Assembly (NCBI GenBank): GCA_018350325.1
Contig: JAEVLN010000004.1
Span: forward strand, 3,890,784-3,954,783
Direction: 5' to 3'
DNA from: Globodera rostochiensis
Taxonomy: Eukaryota; Nematoda; Chromadorea; Rhabditida; Heteroderidae
Length of the DNA stretch: 64,000 bases
Part shown: one piece after another, positions 26,955 to 37,369 of the stretch
How the letters are laid out: each line of letters starts with the position of its first letter
How positions within the stretch are numbered: position 1 is the first letter of the stretch
Position numbers and translations under genes: made by a program
The notes under the pieces: generated by a model
Seen by the model: the letters and a program-made list of their open reading frames with translations, nothing else
Told to the model about the DNA's origin: nothing
The model's database searches: none

Positions 26955-29900
26955 ATGCGCGCCCTTTTGAAGCAGCAACGAATTTTTCTCTGCTTCTTTC
27001 TGTGTCTTCATTTTTTCTTTGTGCGATTAAATTCGAATTATTTCGAATTCAACGATGAGAAGAAACTTTTTTATCGGTCATTTTAAGGCATTTAATTGCA
27101 TTTTCGATTGGTATTTTAGTGAGAAGGTCAAGCAAATGTTTTATCATGCGTACAACGGCTATTTGCAACATGCATACCCACATGACGAACTCAAACCGTA
27201 AGGACGTTTAGACTTTTTATTTAGAAACATTATTTAGATTAACCTGTGCGGGACAGGACACGTGGGGAGGCTACAGTTTGACGCTGGTACAGTGCTTTTT
27301 TTAGGGATGGGCTGTCCCGTCTTCGAAAACGGGACGAGCAAAAGCATCCGTTAGGGTCCATAAAGTATTTAGTCCGCTATACTAAATCCGACTCAAATCG
27401 ATCAAGATGCTTTTGAAAACATTGATAAACCAAATGTTTGGGTTTAGGGTTCGAAAAAGTAGAGGACTGGAGTTATAACGTATTAGCTTTGTTCAGGTAG
27501 ATGCACTTGATACGCTACTGATCCTTGGCAATGAAACTGAGTTTAAGGTCCATGGGCTAGACAATACGAATTAAATTACTATACATTAACGATCTTCAGC
27601 GTGCCTCAGACCTCGTCGTTGAGCAGTTGGGGGTTAACAGAAACATCAATGTCTCTGTGTTCGAAACCAACATTCGGATTATCGGTAATTTCTATGGGAA
27701 TTATTTTTACTAAATTGGTTAATTTCCTCTTCAGGGGGTCTGCTTTCAGCTCATATGCTTTCATCCCGTTCTCGAGGTTTATTCGAAAATTGGAAATAGG
27801 GAAGGAAAGAAAAGTCCGTTCAGCGATGACTCTTCCGGATGGTTGGCCCTGCTCGGGTCCGTTGTTGGACTTGGCGGAGAAATTCGCGCAACGATTGCTT
27901 CCCGCATTTAGTACGAACACCGGGATGCCGTATGGAACCGTGAACTTAAAGTGGGCTTTTTGCTTATAAATATTTTCAAAATTTTAAGCTCAGATATGGC
28001 GTCAATTATTTCGAGACACCAATCACATGGTAGCGACAAAACCTTTTCACTCAATTGAAGACGAATTTTCAAATCTCATTTTCAGTACAGCTGGCATTGG
28101 CACTTTTGTTTTGGAGTTCGGCACTTTGTCGCGCCTCACCGGCAATCCAATTTATGAGCGCGTTTCACTGCGTGCTTTGGACGCCTTATGGAACAGCCGT
28201 TCGAAGTTGAGTTTGGTCGGCAATCACATCGATGTGCAGACAGGTAAGCTCCAAGTTTTTTAAACGATTGTTACATTTTCTTAGCAGTATTGTCCGGGAT
28301 CCAGCCCGGTCCGATCTCTAATAAAACTTATTTTTGCATTTTTCGCCATATTTAGAGTTTAGGTTTGAGATCAGAAAATTTAACGTCAATTAGGCATTTA
28401 TACCGCCACCGATGCCGGAATTGGCGCTGGCGTGGATTCGTACTTTGAGTATCTGGCCAAGGGAGCGCTGCTTTTCCAACGGCCCAAATTGATGCGCCAA
28501 TTCAACGGTATGATTAGGGCCCGGATTTTTATATTTTTAAATAATGCTTATATGATCTGAAGAATACGGCCCCGAAAATAGCCTTTTCGCGCACTGAGTT
28601 GGTTTGACGGTTGGAAATACCGAAACTTCAAATTTCCAATTACAAGAAAATTTTGCATTTTGGGCCTTACTATTAGTGATGATCTATTGTTCAACCAATC
28701 CTTTTAAATCCAAATTTCATAGAATTCGAAGCGGCCATTAATAAACACCTTCGACGCGACGATTGGTTTTTGTGGGTGGATAAAGACAAGGCGACGGTGT
28801 CAATGCCCATTTTTCAGTCTCTCGAGGCTTTTTGGCCAGGATTGTTGGTGGGTAGCCAGCCATTGGCATTGGCACTCATTTCAATTTTTATTTGGTTGAG
28901 ATTTTCAGACCCTTGTTGGTCGTGTGGAAGACGCAGCACGAATAATGGCTTCCTATGGACAAATATTGCGGCATTTGGGCCTGCCACCCGAATTCTACAA
29001 TTTGCCGAACAGAGAGCCTGTGTGTTTTGAGTCCATAATTTGTCGTCTCTTTCAGAAAGAGAGAAATTGTTGCATTAAATCTTTAGGTGAATGGTCGGAT
29101 GGCCTACCCGTTGCGTCCCGAAATCCCCGAAAGTCTGTTGTACCTCCATCGGGCCACCAATGATCCTTCATATTTGATAATGGCCGCTTCGATAGTGGAT
29201 GTACTCTTTTTTTATATCATTTGGCCATTTTTTTATAAATTTAAGACCATTGACGGAATTGCAAGAACTAAGTGTGGGTGCGTTTATTACTCTTAATTTT
29301 TATTTTATTGTTAACGGAATTTTGAACGTTAAGGTTTGGCACTGTGCATGATGTTGGCACCGGCAGTGTGGAGGACAGGTGGTTGACGGGATAGTTTAAG
29401 ACATGGGGCATTCGTTGACTTTCGACTCGAGAGTACTGGATTCTCATTTCGAGTCTCGAATACTTATAGTAATGACGCTAAGAATAGGACGAGATCGGTT
29501 TCGCTGACTTCAATTTCCAAGGATGGAGTCCTTCTTCTTGGCGGAGACCACCAAATACCTCTATCTAATCTTTGATGAGCACAATTTTATGCACAATGTT
29601 GGCTCTGCGAGGGCAAAATTGGTGGAGACGACGGGCGGACCATGCATTATCGAAGGTGGGACGGGGAAATTTACTTATGCGCGTAATTCAAATGACATGG
29701 CAATGTAAGGAAAAGGGGGTAATTACTTAAATAAAGCGAAGGCTGAAACAAACAAATTAATTAAATAAAGCGAAGGCGGAACACACAATCAAATTAAAAA
29801 GCAATAAAATAAACAAATTAGCTAATAGTCACAATTGCCGCCGGCCTAGTTTATGATGTTTAACAACGTTTCGACGCCGTCCTCGTTTAGCACAATTGTA

Positions 29901-32719
29901 TCATTAGCGTCACGTATTTGTGCTGTTACTTCCCCCCTCCATCCATTGCAAAATCGGTGATCACTGCGTAGTGATCGGAGGGCCACTCGTTTTCCCATTG
30001 ATCGGGAATTGGACTGAGTTGACCTTGGCCCGCGAAAGTCTCTGACCGAATTGGCCGGGAGAATGAGTTCGGCTTATAGAAGATGAAGTCGATTCTGTCC
30101 TGCGGCTCGGGAATGGTCCAATCCCACTCGGGACCCACTGATTTTTGCACCGTTGACCAAGTCTCGCCTGAATTTGCCGTTCTTTAGAAGTGAAAGACAT
30201 AAACACGGGAGGGACCTGGACTTTTAACGACATTTGGGTTTATGTGGCGATATGTGTCCACAAATCCTTCGTTGGTCAGCAATTTGGTGGACGGCCACTC
30301 GAAGGTCCATCCGCCGTGCGTTTCTCTTGGAACCATTTTATTTTAAGTAATAAATGTCCAATTACTTCTTTTCTTCGATCCAATCCAAATGGGAGGGACT
30401 GTTGAAATCTCCCGCGACGATGAACAGCTGTTCATCGGAAAGCCCCATGTATTTTTTGAATGCCTCACTGGCGATGAGCTGTTCAATGTTTTGCGCACGA
30501 CCTAACGATGGCATTTTGTTGTTTAATTGTACTTATTTCCCAACTACCGTATCCCTCTTTGTTCCGTTCTCCAATCATGATCTGCTTTTTGCTGTTCACT
30601 TGCTTGTTGTTGGCCGCATACGGTCCATATGACTTCCAATCAAGATGCTTTAATCATATTAATGGTGTACAGTCAAAGTCACTGCTTTTAGCTTACCTAA
30701 ATGCCCCCTGACCCATCCATGAACCAAATGACAGTTAAGTTAGTTTTGTTCCTCACCCACACAAACAGAAACATCCCTGCTGGCAACAGACCAAGCTAAA
30801 AATGTTTATCCGTCGCCGATCGTCGAGCTCAACGCTCGCGCCAAGCCCATATGTAACAATGGAATCGTTGAGGAAATGGTCCTCTTTGAAAAGGAAGTCG
30901 GAAATGTTGCGCTGAAACTGGATTCCAGTGGGTTCCGAAACGAACTGAAAATTGAATTTTGGATTACACGGCATAAACTCCGTTTGGCACTTTGTGTTTC
31001 GTAATAATTGCGGTGTCTGGATATGTTGCATTTGGATGATGTATAAGTTGCCATTTTGATGCACCCAACAAATCGGTTAAATTTCTGCCAACTTCAACAG
31101 TTTGGAGCTCCTTTAAAGTTTTTGAATACTGGAGACTTCTGCCTGAATAACCTGTATGGTGACAATGTCCGGGTCGACTGCTTTAATTTGGTCTGAAATT
31201 TTCTTCAAACCATTTTTCACGCGTTTGCCGGAAAGCCAAATGTTGAAACTCATAACACGCAGTACCCGTTGTTGCCCGTCTGCATAAATCATATTCAAAG
31301 GAGAGGCACCGAAAAATGAAGATACCATTTTTTGTATATTTAATGTCACTCACTTCCGTTAAATACGGAAGTAGTCGAGTCGGCAAGCCCCAACTGGGAA
31401 ATGGCACTAAGCAGAAACACCGCCAGCAGCAGAAGATGGACCGAACTGAGGAGGTTGAAGAGCGAAAGGGTGCGGCGAATGAACGAATTGTCGGCGGGCG
31501 GAGGGGGCGACGAATTATTATTATTATAAGGACGACGGTCACGCCAATTTACACGCGGACGATCTCTTCTGTCTGCGGCCGAAACAGATGACATCTCCCG
31601 TTGATCTTAATTATAAAAAGGGAACTTTTAAATCAAGAAAAATACATCTAGACTTAAATTTTCATTGGAGGTGGTAGGGATTGTTTGATGGTTTTCAAAT
31701 CTTTTTTTAGGGAAATGAAGCTAGAAATCTGGATAATAAAAGCATTATTTTGACAATTCATTTCAATTTGCACCGCAGCAGCGCAATCATTCGCTCCGCA
31801 TAAATGTCATTATTACCATTCAATAAAATGTTATGTAACAGAAACCCCCCCCCCCCCCCTCTCCCACCCGACCGACATTCACATTAATTTATTGTATGGG
31901 CGAGATGGAAACGGAGCAAATATAATAAAAAACGGAAATGTTTCCAATAGAAAGAAAATGATTTTTTGTGCGTGTTATAAATAAATTAAAATTCTTTTGG
32001 CTTTAGCCGGCGGATGGATCTTCAATACCGAAGCACACCCTCTAGACCCGGGGATCGTTTATTGTTGCTCCAAAAAGCATCAGTCGGACACGGGACTGCT
32101 GCAACAGTTTGAGGACAATGTCGACTTCATCAAACTGATGGATGGACATTTTGAGGATTTGGAACAAGAGGAAGAGGGTGAAGAAGTAAGACCAATAACC
32201 AATTCTCTTTAAATTCTGCTTTTATATTTCAGCCCACTTTAAATTATATGGTCGAACAAACGGATGAATCTGAACGAATAGCGAATTATGGTAAGAGTTT
32301 TTTATTTTTGTTGCATAATGAATGGCGTGTTCTGAAGGCATTTTAACTAATTGCTAATCCAATTGTGGGGGGGGGGGAAAAGCATTTTAATAATTGACTA
32401 TTTGTATGGTTGTTTCGTGTGGCTGTGTGGCCCAGTGGAATATTCTTAATTATTACGGGTTCAGTCCCCCCAGCCCTCGTTTTCTTTTAATTAAATTTGA
32501 AACTGACCGCGATGATGAGTAAATTTGATGATTTTATACTGATTAATTAATTGCAAATTCTTACCTACATTATCTGAGCGGTTTTTAACACTTTTTAATT
32601 TTACTATCATTTGACGCACAACATTTTTAGAATCTCCTCAGGACGATGCGATCACAAATGAAATTGGAGGCAAAGACGGAAATGGGGTGGAGTTCGTTGA
32701 GCCTTTTAAAGCGCTGTAG
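26955..32719 (+). CDS. EDEM-type GH47 mannosidase-like protein of ER quality control
   Basis: Directs misfolded glycoproteins to ER-associated degradation by trimming or recognising mannose. Exon 1 (26955-27076) encodes an N-terminal signal or anchor ([17 protein letters not shown]). The GH47 domain follows over about 14 exons: [144 protein letters not shown]. Exon ...29655 then skips 2351 bp to 32007 (phase-1 join giving [16 protein letters not shown]), a contiguous GH47 motif. Acidic exons end at TAG 32717-32719, unless splicing continues into 32829-33846. The big intron holds an opposite-strand gene. Confidence 0.88.
29926..31594 (-). CDS. Endonuclease/exonuclease/phosphatase-family protein, nested in EDEM intron
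   Basis: Starts at ATG 31594 with a Pro/Asn-rich head and a membrane helix ([20 protein letters not shown]), so type II membrane-bound or secreted. The EEP fold follows: [20 protein letters not shown] and DPDIVTIQ, then [20 protein letters not shown], later [18 protein letters not shown] near 30400, [15 protein letters not shown], then [11 protein letters not shown] and [13 protein letters not shown] with TAA at 29928-29926. The Asn of SFN, the Asp/Asn of GDFN and the Asp/His of SDH are the metal-dependent catalytic residues of the DNase I/sphingomyelinase superfamily. Substrate cannot be told: DNA, sphingolipid or inositol phosphate are all possible. About seven exons. It lies wholly within 29656-32006, an intron of the opposite-strand EDEM gene. 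Confidence 0.82.
32421..32475 (+). pseudogene. Truncated tRNA-like sequence with A and B boxes
   Basis: GGCTGTGTGGCCCAGTGGAA resembles a tRNA 5' end with A box, and ACGGGTTCAGTCCCCCCAGC resembles a T-arm with B box and a 3' end that pairs with the first five bases. The whole is only 55 nt with no anticodon arm. It sits in an EDEM intron. A decayed tRNA or SINE head is likely; a functional tRNA is not. Confidence 0.35.
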
Positions 32720-32828
32720 ATTTTCTCATAGTCAACCAAACTTTTACCATTCTGAAGCTTTAAGTGTTATTAAAGAAAACCAAAAAAGTTTAACCAAAAA
32801 ATGTCTAAACACATTAATTTCTCGGCAG

Positions 32829-33846
32829 GAGCAAATCCATCCGCGACCAAGACGGCTTAAACCCGAGTATATTGCCAAATTGTCTCATGCAGTTCTGGAG
32901 ACTTTATCGAATATGAAAGTGGAGAATTTGAAGCTGAACATTGGAGAGGACGAGGACGAGCCGAGAAAGAAAGGCGACCAAATTAACTGGAATTCGCTTT
33001 TGAAATGGCAAAAATTGCAACAGTTTATCGAGGAGATGAAGAAGGACTTGGCCGAAGAAATGGAGGCGAACGTTGAAGATTTGTCTGAAGATCGGGGATT
33101 GATTTGCGACGTGAGTTCCTTGGCTTAGCTTTGAAATAGACACAATCAGAAGAGTATTTAAAACGAAATCTTTTGGTTTCTGTACAGTTAGTTGTTCATG
33201 TTGGTGGATCTTACACAAATTTTTATCTGTCCAGAGATGTTGCACCAGAATGGATGAGCCGGACTTGAAAACGACAACGCGCGAGTTTTGGAGAACAATT
33301 TACACCAATTACTTTCGCTTTATACCAAAATTCGGTAGGACGTAAAAAAAGTTTTTTGTTTAACTTTTGTTTTTACTTTGTACAGGTCGCTACCAATGTT
33401 TACCAACTGAAGAGAAAGTGAGCTGGCAGGACATTGGAACGCATTACTTCAACAATTCGCCCGGTAAGTCGTCATGATGCATTGAGTTCTCGATTAGTCA
33501 AGACTATGATCGTCATATTTTGAAACCCTCCAGCTTTGGTGGGATGGACTTCTCTGTCGATTGTTTTATTTTAGGGTGGGGGAATTTTTAGAAAATTCAA
33601 TCGCTTTCTTTTGATCGCAATTCTCATCCCCTTCAAGATCTGGCCACTCTTCCTTCCGAGCGCCAACATCTGGATGCCATCAAGCGCTACTCGCTGCTCA
33701 AATCAACATGGATAAGACACAGAAAAGAAGCGGAGGACGGAGAGGAGGAGGAGGAGGAAGGCGGCTTCACTCTGTTGACAACTCCAAACCAACCATTCGA
33801 CACAAATTTTATGGGTATCGGTCAAATTGTGGGTAGAAGACAATAA
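32829..33846 (+). CDS. Exons of uncertain parentage: EDEM C-terminus or separate small gene
   Basis: After an acceptor (TCTCGGCAG at about 32828) an exon reads EQIHPRPRRLKPEYIAKLSH, then a lysine/glutamate-rich coiled-coil-like stretch (WQKLQQFIEEMKKDLAEEME). Further exons give DLKTTTREFWRTIYTNYFRF, GRYQCLPTEEKVSWQDIGTH and LPSERQHLDAIKRYSLLKST, then an acidic patch and FTLLTTPNQPFDTNFMGIGQ, stop TAA 33844-33846. No start codon with upstream context is visible. An in-phase splice from EDEM at GGAAATGGG or GGAGTTC into this exon is possible, which would replace the TAG at 32719. A distinct operon-type gene 110 bp downstream is the alternative. I do not recognise the sequence. Confidence 0.45.
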
Positions 33847-34418
33847 ATAACACGAAGCTGTATTTCCATTGTTAAAGTTGATTCAGCTGTTAAAACTTCA
33901 TCGAATTTATGCGAAACTTCAATCCATTTTTCCTCATATCAGCCATATAATCATCTCCATAGCAACCATCCCTCGACTTCAGCCGTCGTCATTAGCCAGC
34001 AGAATGGGGGGGGGGGGGAGGGGATTAATTATGGGAGGGAGGGCGGATTATTATGTTTAGGTTTAGAGAGCATTCAAAGTAAGCAGTTATGGACGGCGGT
34101 ACCATTTGTATCGTCAAGGACGAGGAGAGGAGGATGGATCTCTCCGTTCTTTTTTAAAGCATCCCCCTAAATAATTCGATTTTATCATCCTTTCCTCTCT
34201 ATGGTTGTGTCATGCCATTGGGTTGGTTATTATTCCCAAGCGATGCCAAACGCGGAGGCATCAATCAATTGGAGCGAAATAATTAAAGAACCCCCCCCCC
34301 CCCCGGGGGTTTCCTCGGGATAGACTCCCGCTTTACACTTGTTTTTCCTTTCCCTGTTCACTTCCCCTCTTTCTTTTCTCCCCTCATCGCCTAATTTGGT
34401 TGTGATGCGCATCGACAC
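33847..34418. other. Intergenic, upstream of ncs-1
   Basis: Holds G and C runs (near 34006-34020 and 34291-34304) and AT-rich DNA, no gene. The promoter or trans-splice site of ncs-1 should be here; no clear element seen. Confidence 0.4.
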
Positions 34419-37369
34419 ATGGGTAAAGGCCAAAGCAAACTGAGCATCGAGCAAATCCGAACACTCGCCAAACAGACACACTGTAAGGAAGCCCCTTCCT
34501 TATAGGAGGAACTCCTCGGCAATCCAAGGAGAATGGGTGTCCCGAATTTTTTTTTTTAAATTTGCATATGGGGGTTTATGTGTTGCTGATCATGAATCTG
34601 GCAAGATATTGTCAATCATTGATTTAATCTATGATTCTTTGCCATCGATAATAGTAAAGCTGGTTCCCCCCATTTTCAAAAAATCAATTTTTTCAATGAT
34701 TTCGAGAACGGGGTTTTCAAATTTAACGGGACGGGAATCCCGAACGGACCTAAACATAATTAGTAAATTATTGCATTAAGACAAATTCCATTCTCGTTCC
34801 GCAGCTGGCAGTTGGTTTTGTCCCATTTTTGCTTACCGGACCTTTTGTCCGATATCGATAAATGACATGCTGAAAAGTTGACCGAATTGCATTGATGTAT
34901 TCATGAAATTTTGCACGCATTATGTACACGTAACAATCCCACCAGTGAAATGTGTGTACCGAAAACCCTAAAATACACTGAAATTGGGGGTCATTTTGGA
35001 AAAAAATCCCGGAGGGCATCGATAAAACTTTCTACAAAAAACCGTCATGAGGGATAAGTAGCCCACAAAATAGGTCTTTCGGAATTGTAAAAACTTGCGA
35101 GTTTACTTTACGAATCCCCAGTTTTGTTTTCATAAAAAGAGGACAGTTTTATACTTGAGGCAAATTGCTTCCCCCTTACTAGGGTTCGGATAATCGGGTT
35201 GGGGCCGGGGGGCTTTTTTCCGGGCAACCCGAAAGTGGCCGGGCGGGCTTTTCCGGGCGGGCTTTTTTTGATTTTTTGTCCGGGCGGGCTTTTTTTGATT
35301 TTTTGTCCGGGCGGACTTTGCCGGGCGGGCTTTTTTTGATTTTTTGTCCGGGCGGACTTTGCCGGGCGGGCTTTTTTTGATTTTTTGTCCGGGCGGACTT
35401 TGCCGGGCGGGCTTTTTTTGATTTTTTGTCCGGGCGGACTTTGCCGGGCGGGCTTTTTTTGATTTTTTGTCCGGGCGGACTTTGCCGGGCGGGCTTTTTT
35501 TGATTTTTTGTCCGGGCGGACTTTGCCGGGCGGGCTTTTTTTGATTTTTTGTCCGGGCGGGCTTTGCCGGCGGGCGAATATTTTTGGGTTTTCCTCCGGG
35601 CGGGCTTTGCCGGGCGAATACCGGGCTTTAGCCCGGATTTTGGAAAACATCCGAATACCGGGCGAATATTTAAAAATTTTTTGAAACAGCTTAAAAGTTA
35701 GAGATTGATCATTCCTGATCATGTACGATATAGACCAGGGATGTGTATCGTATCGTAATCGTAAATATCGTAATTTAGAGCCTCGTATTTTCGCTAAAAA
35801 TCACCCGTTAGCCACCAAATCAAGTCTTATTGGTTTTAACTTTATTTTAAGAAGAATTTGTTTTTTGGAAAACATCGTAATTTTTGAGGCCCCAGATTCG
35901 GGAGGGGGGTCGGCGGTGCCGATAGGCGCCGCCGGGGAAATTTTTTTGAATTTTGATGACAATTTGTAAAGAAAATTGGTCCAAAATTACGAATTTTGCA
36001 AAACAAAGGGGTTCCCTACTTGCAAAAATGACAAAAAAATATTCGGAAAATATTCGGTTTGTTGGGGCCGGGCGGGCTTTTTTCCGGGCTACCTAAAAGG
36101 AGCCGGGCGGGCTTTTCCGGGCGGGCTTTTTTTGATTTTTGTCCGGGCGGGCTTTACCGGGCGAATACCGGGCTTTAGCCCGGATCGAATATTTCCTAGT
36201 CGGGCGCCCGCCCGGCCGAATGCCCGCCCGTTTCCCGCCCGACCCGGGCGCCCGTCCGAACCCTACCCCTTACCGTGTGGTTTTCCTACAATACAATTAC
36301 AGTACTCCCTGGTATTGTTTGGCCAAGCTGACTCCGGGGGAAAGTCGGAGAGCTAAGAGTCAAAGGGCGGCTTGTAGAGAATTTTGTGGGTTCTGCGGAA
36401 AATTCATCCATGCCCTCCGGGTTTAAATTTGTATAGCCGAATTAGAAACTGTTGTTTTAAGCTATCTTTAGTGTCGTGGTAATTTTATTTTTTGTGTTAA
36501 TTTAAGCCATTTGGGTGTTTAGTTACTGAGAAGGAGATTCGTCAATGGTACCGTGGTTTCAGAAGGGATTGCCCGAACGGAATGCTCACAGAAGTGGTAC
36601 GTGCACTTACGCACTGGGGTTGAATCTCCCACAATTCCACTGATTCGCAGGGCTTCCAGAAAATCTACAAGCAGTTCTTTCCACAAGGTGACCCCATCGA
36701 CTTTTCCAGTTACGTGTTCAAAGTTTATGATGAAAATCAGGTAGTTTTTGTGGTTTTGACAAAACATTTTTAATTTTAAAGGACGGCGCAATTGAATTCG
36801 ACCAATTTGTGCACGGTTTGTCCATCACTGGACGGGGCAGCTTGGATCAAAAGTTAGCATGGCTTTTTGGCCTGTATGACGGAGATAAGGATGGGGCAAT
36901 CACGCGACAAGAAATGGGTAGATTGGGGGAAACTCGGCCTTGTTGAAGTGAGGGATGTCCTCCCGCAAATTCTTTTTGAGCTATGCATAATCAGTAGAGC
37001 CCGGATCCGATGTTTAAAATTCCGGTTTCCGGATCCGGTCCATCGCAAGACCACTTTTATCAAAAAATTTCCTCAGAGTGCCTCATTACGCACATTTATA
37101 AGCTGGCCGGGGATGCTTCAAGGGCGCCCGACACGGAAACGGTTCCGGAAAAGAGAGTTGGCACGATTTGGACAAAACTGAACAAGGCAAGACTCGACAT
37201 TTTCGCATACGTTATGAAGAAACCTAAAGATCAAAAATCTCGTAAAATGCTTTTATTGTTTATTAAGGTGTCCGATGCGACGCTAACTTCGGCGGAGTTC
37301 GAAGAGGATGCCAAGACAGACAGCATAATAGTGAACGTGCTTAGCCTATACGAAGGACTGGGCAAATGA
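34419..37369 (+). CDS. ncs-1: Neuronal calcium sensor 1 (frequenin), 191 aa
   Basis: Exons 34419-34482, 36523-36596, 36651-36740, 36782-36917, 37077-37186 and 37268-37369 join in frame to 192 codons including the stop, the normal family length. It begins MGKGQSKLS, the N-myristoylation signal for Ca-dependent membrane binding. [13 protein letters not shown] and [20 protein letters not shown] follow; EF1 is naturally inactive. EF2 is [12 protein letters not shown], where the last ligand is Gln, not Glu. EF3 [12 protein letters not shown] is intact. EF4 [12 protein letters not shown] has lost ligands at positions 1 and 3. It ends [10 protein letters not shown]. Intron 5 (37187-37267) has a GC donor. 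Intron 1 (2040 bp) contains nested repeats. The protein modulates neuronal exocytosis and PI4-kinase in related animals. Confidence 0.93.
35180..36265. mobile_element. Non-autonomous hAT-like transposon, 1086 bp, with 8-bp target duplication
   Basis: Left end TAGGGTTCGGA (35180-35190) and right end TCCGAACCCTA (36255-36265) are perfect 11-bp inverted repeats. They are flanked by the direct duplication CCCCTTAC at 35172-35179 and 36266-36273. An 8-bp duplication with TAGGG-type ends is the hallmark of the hAT superfamily. The interior is GC-rich near both ends (CCGGGCGGGCTTTT motifs, same orientation at both sides) and carries six perfect-looking 41-bp units. No transposase frame is present, so it would move only with help. 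It lies in ncs-1 intron 1 and inside an older repeat. Confidence 0.85.
35307..35552. repeat. 41-bp tandem repeat, six units, inside the transposon
   Basis: Units start at 35307, 35348, 35389, 35430, 35471 and 35512. Each reads CCGGGCGGACTTTGCCGGGC, then GGGC, seven T, GA, six T, GT. The near-identity of copies implies recent expansion. The minus-strand open frame through it (Lys/Pro/Ala repeats) is a by-product. Confidence 0.95.

Larger units (their letters stand above)
35008..36421. repeat. Older dispersed repeat with inverted ends, host of the hAT-like insertion
   Basis: CCCGGAGGGCAT at 35008-35019 and its exact reverse complement ATGCCCTCCGGG at 36410-36421 face each other, and similarity continues a few bases inward (CGATAAAA against GGATGAAT). 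Between them lies DNA related to 17900-18115, split by the younger element at 35180-36265. Without the insertion the unit would be about 0.3 kb, a MITE-like size. Terminal duplications for the outer unit are not clear. Confidence 0.5.

Noticed and set aside
27300..27480. Mobile element in an EDEM intron, suggested by AAAGCATC...GATGCTTTT inverted sequence
   Set aside because: Arms are short and no target duplication is visible; could be chance in AT-rich DNA.
32366..32475. Functional tRNA gene
   Set aside because: Only 55 nt between pairing ends, with no anticodon arm.
35307..35552. CRISPR-like regular repeats
   Set aside because: Repeats are directly contiguous with no unique spacers, and the window is eukaryotic.
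35108..35722. 204-residue Lys/Pro-rich minus-strand frame
   Set aside because: It is the 41-bp tandem unit of the transposon read through; three different frames of the unit lack stops.
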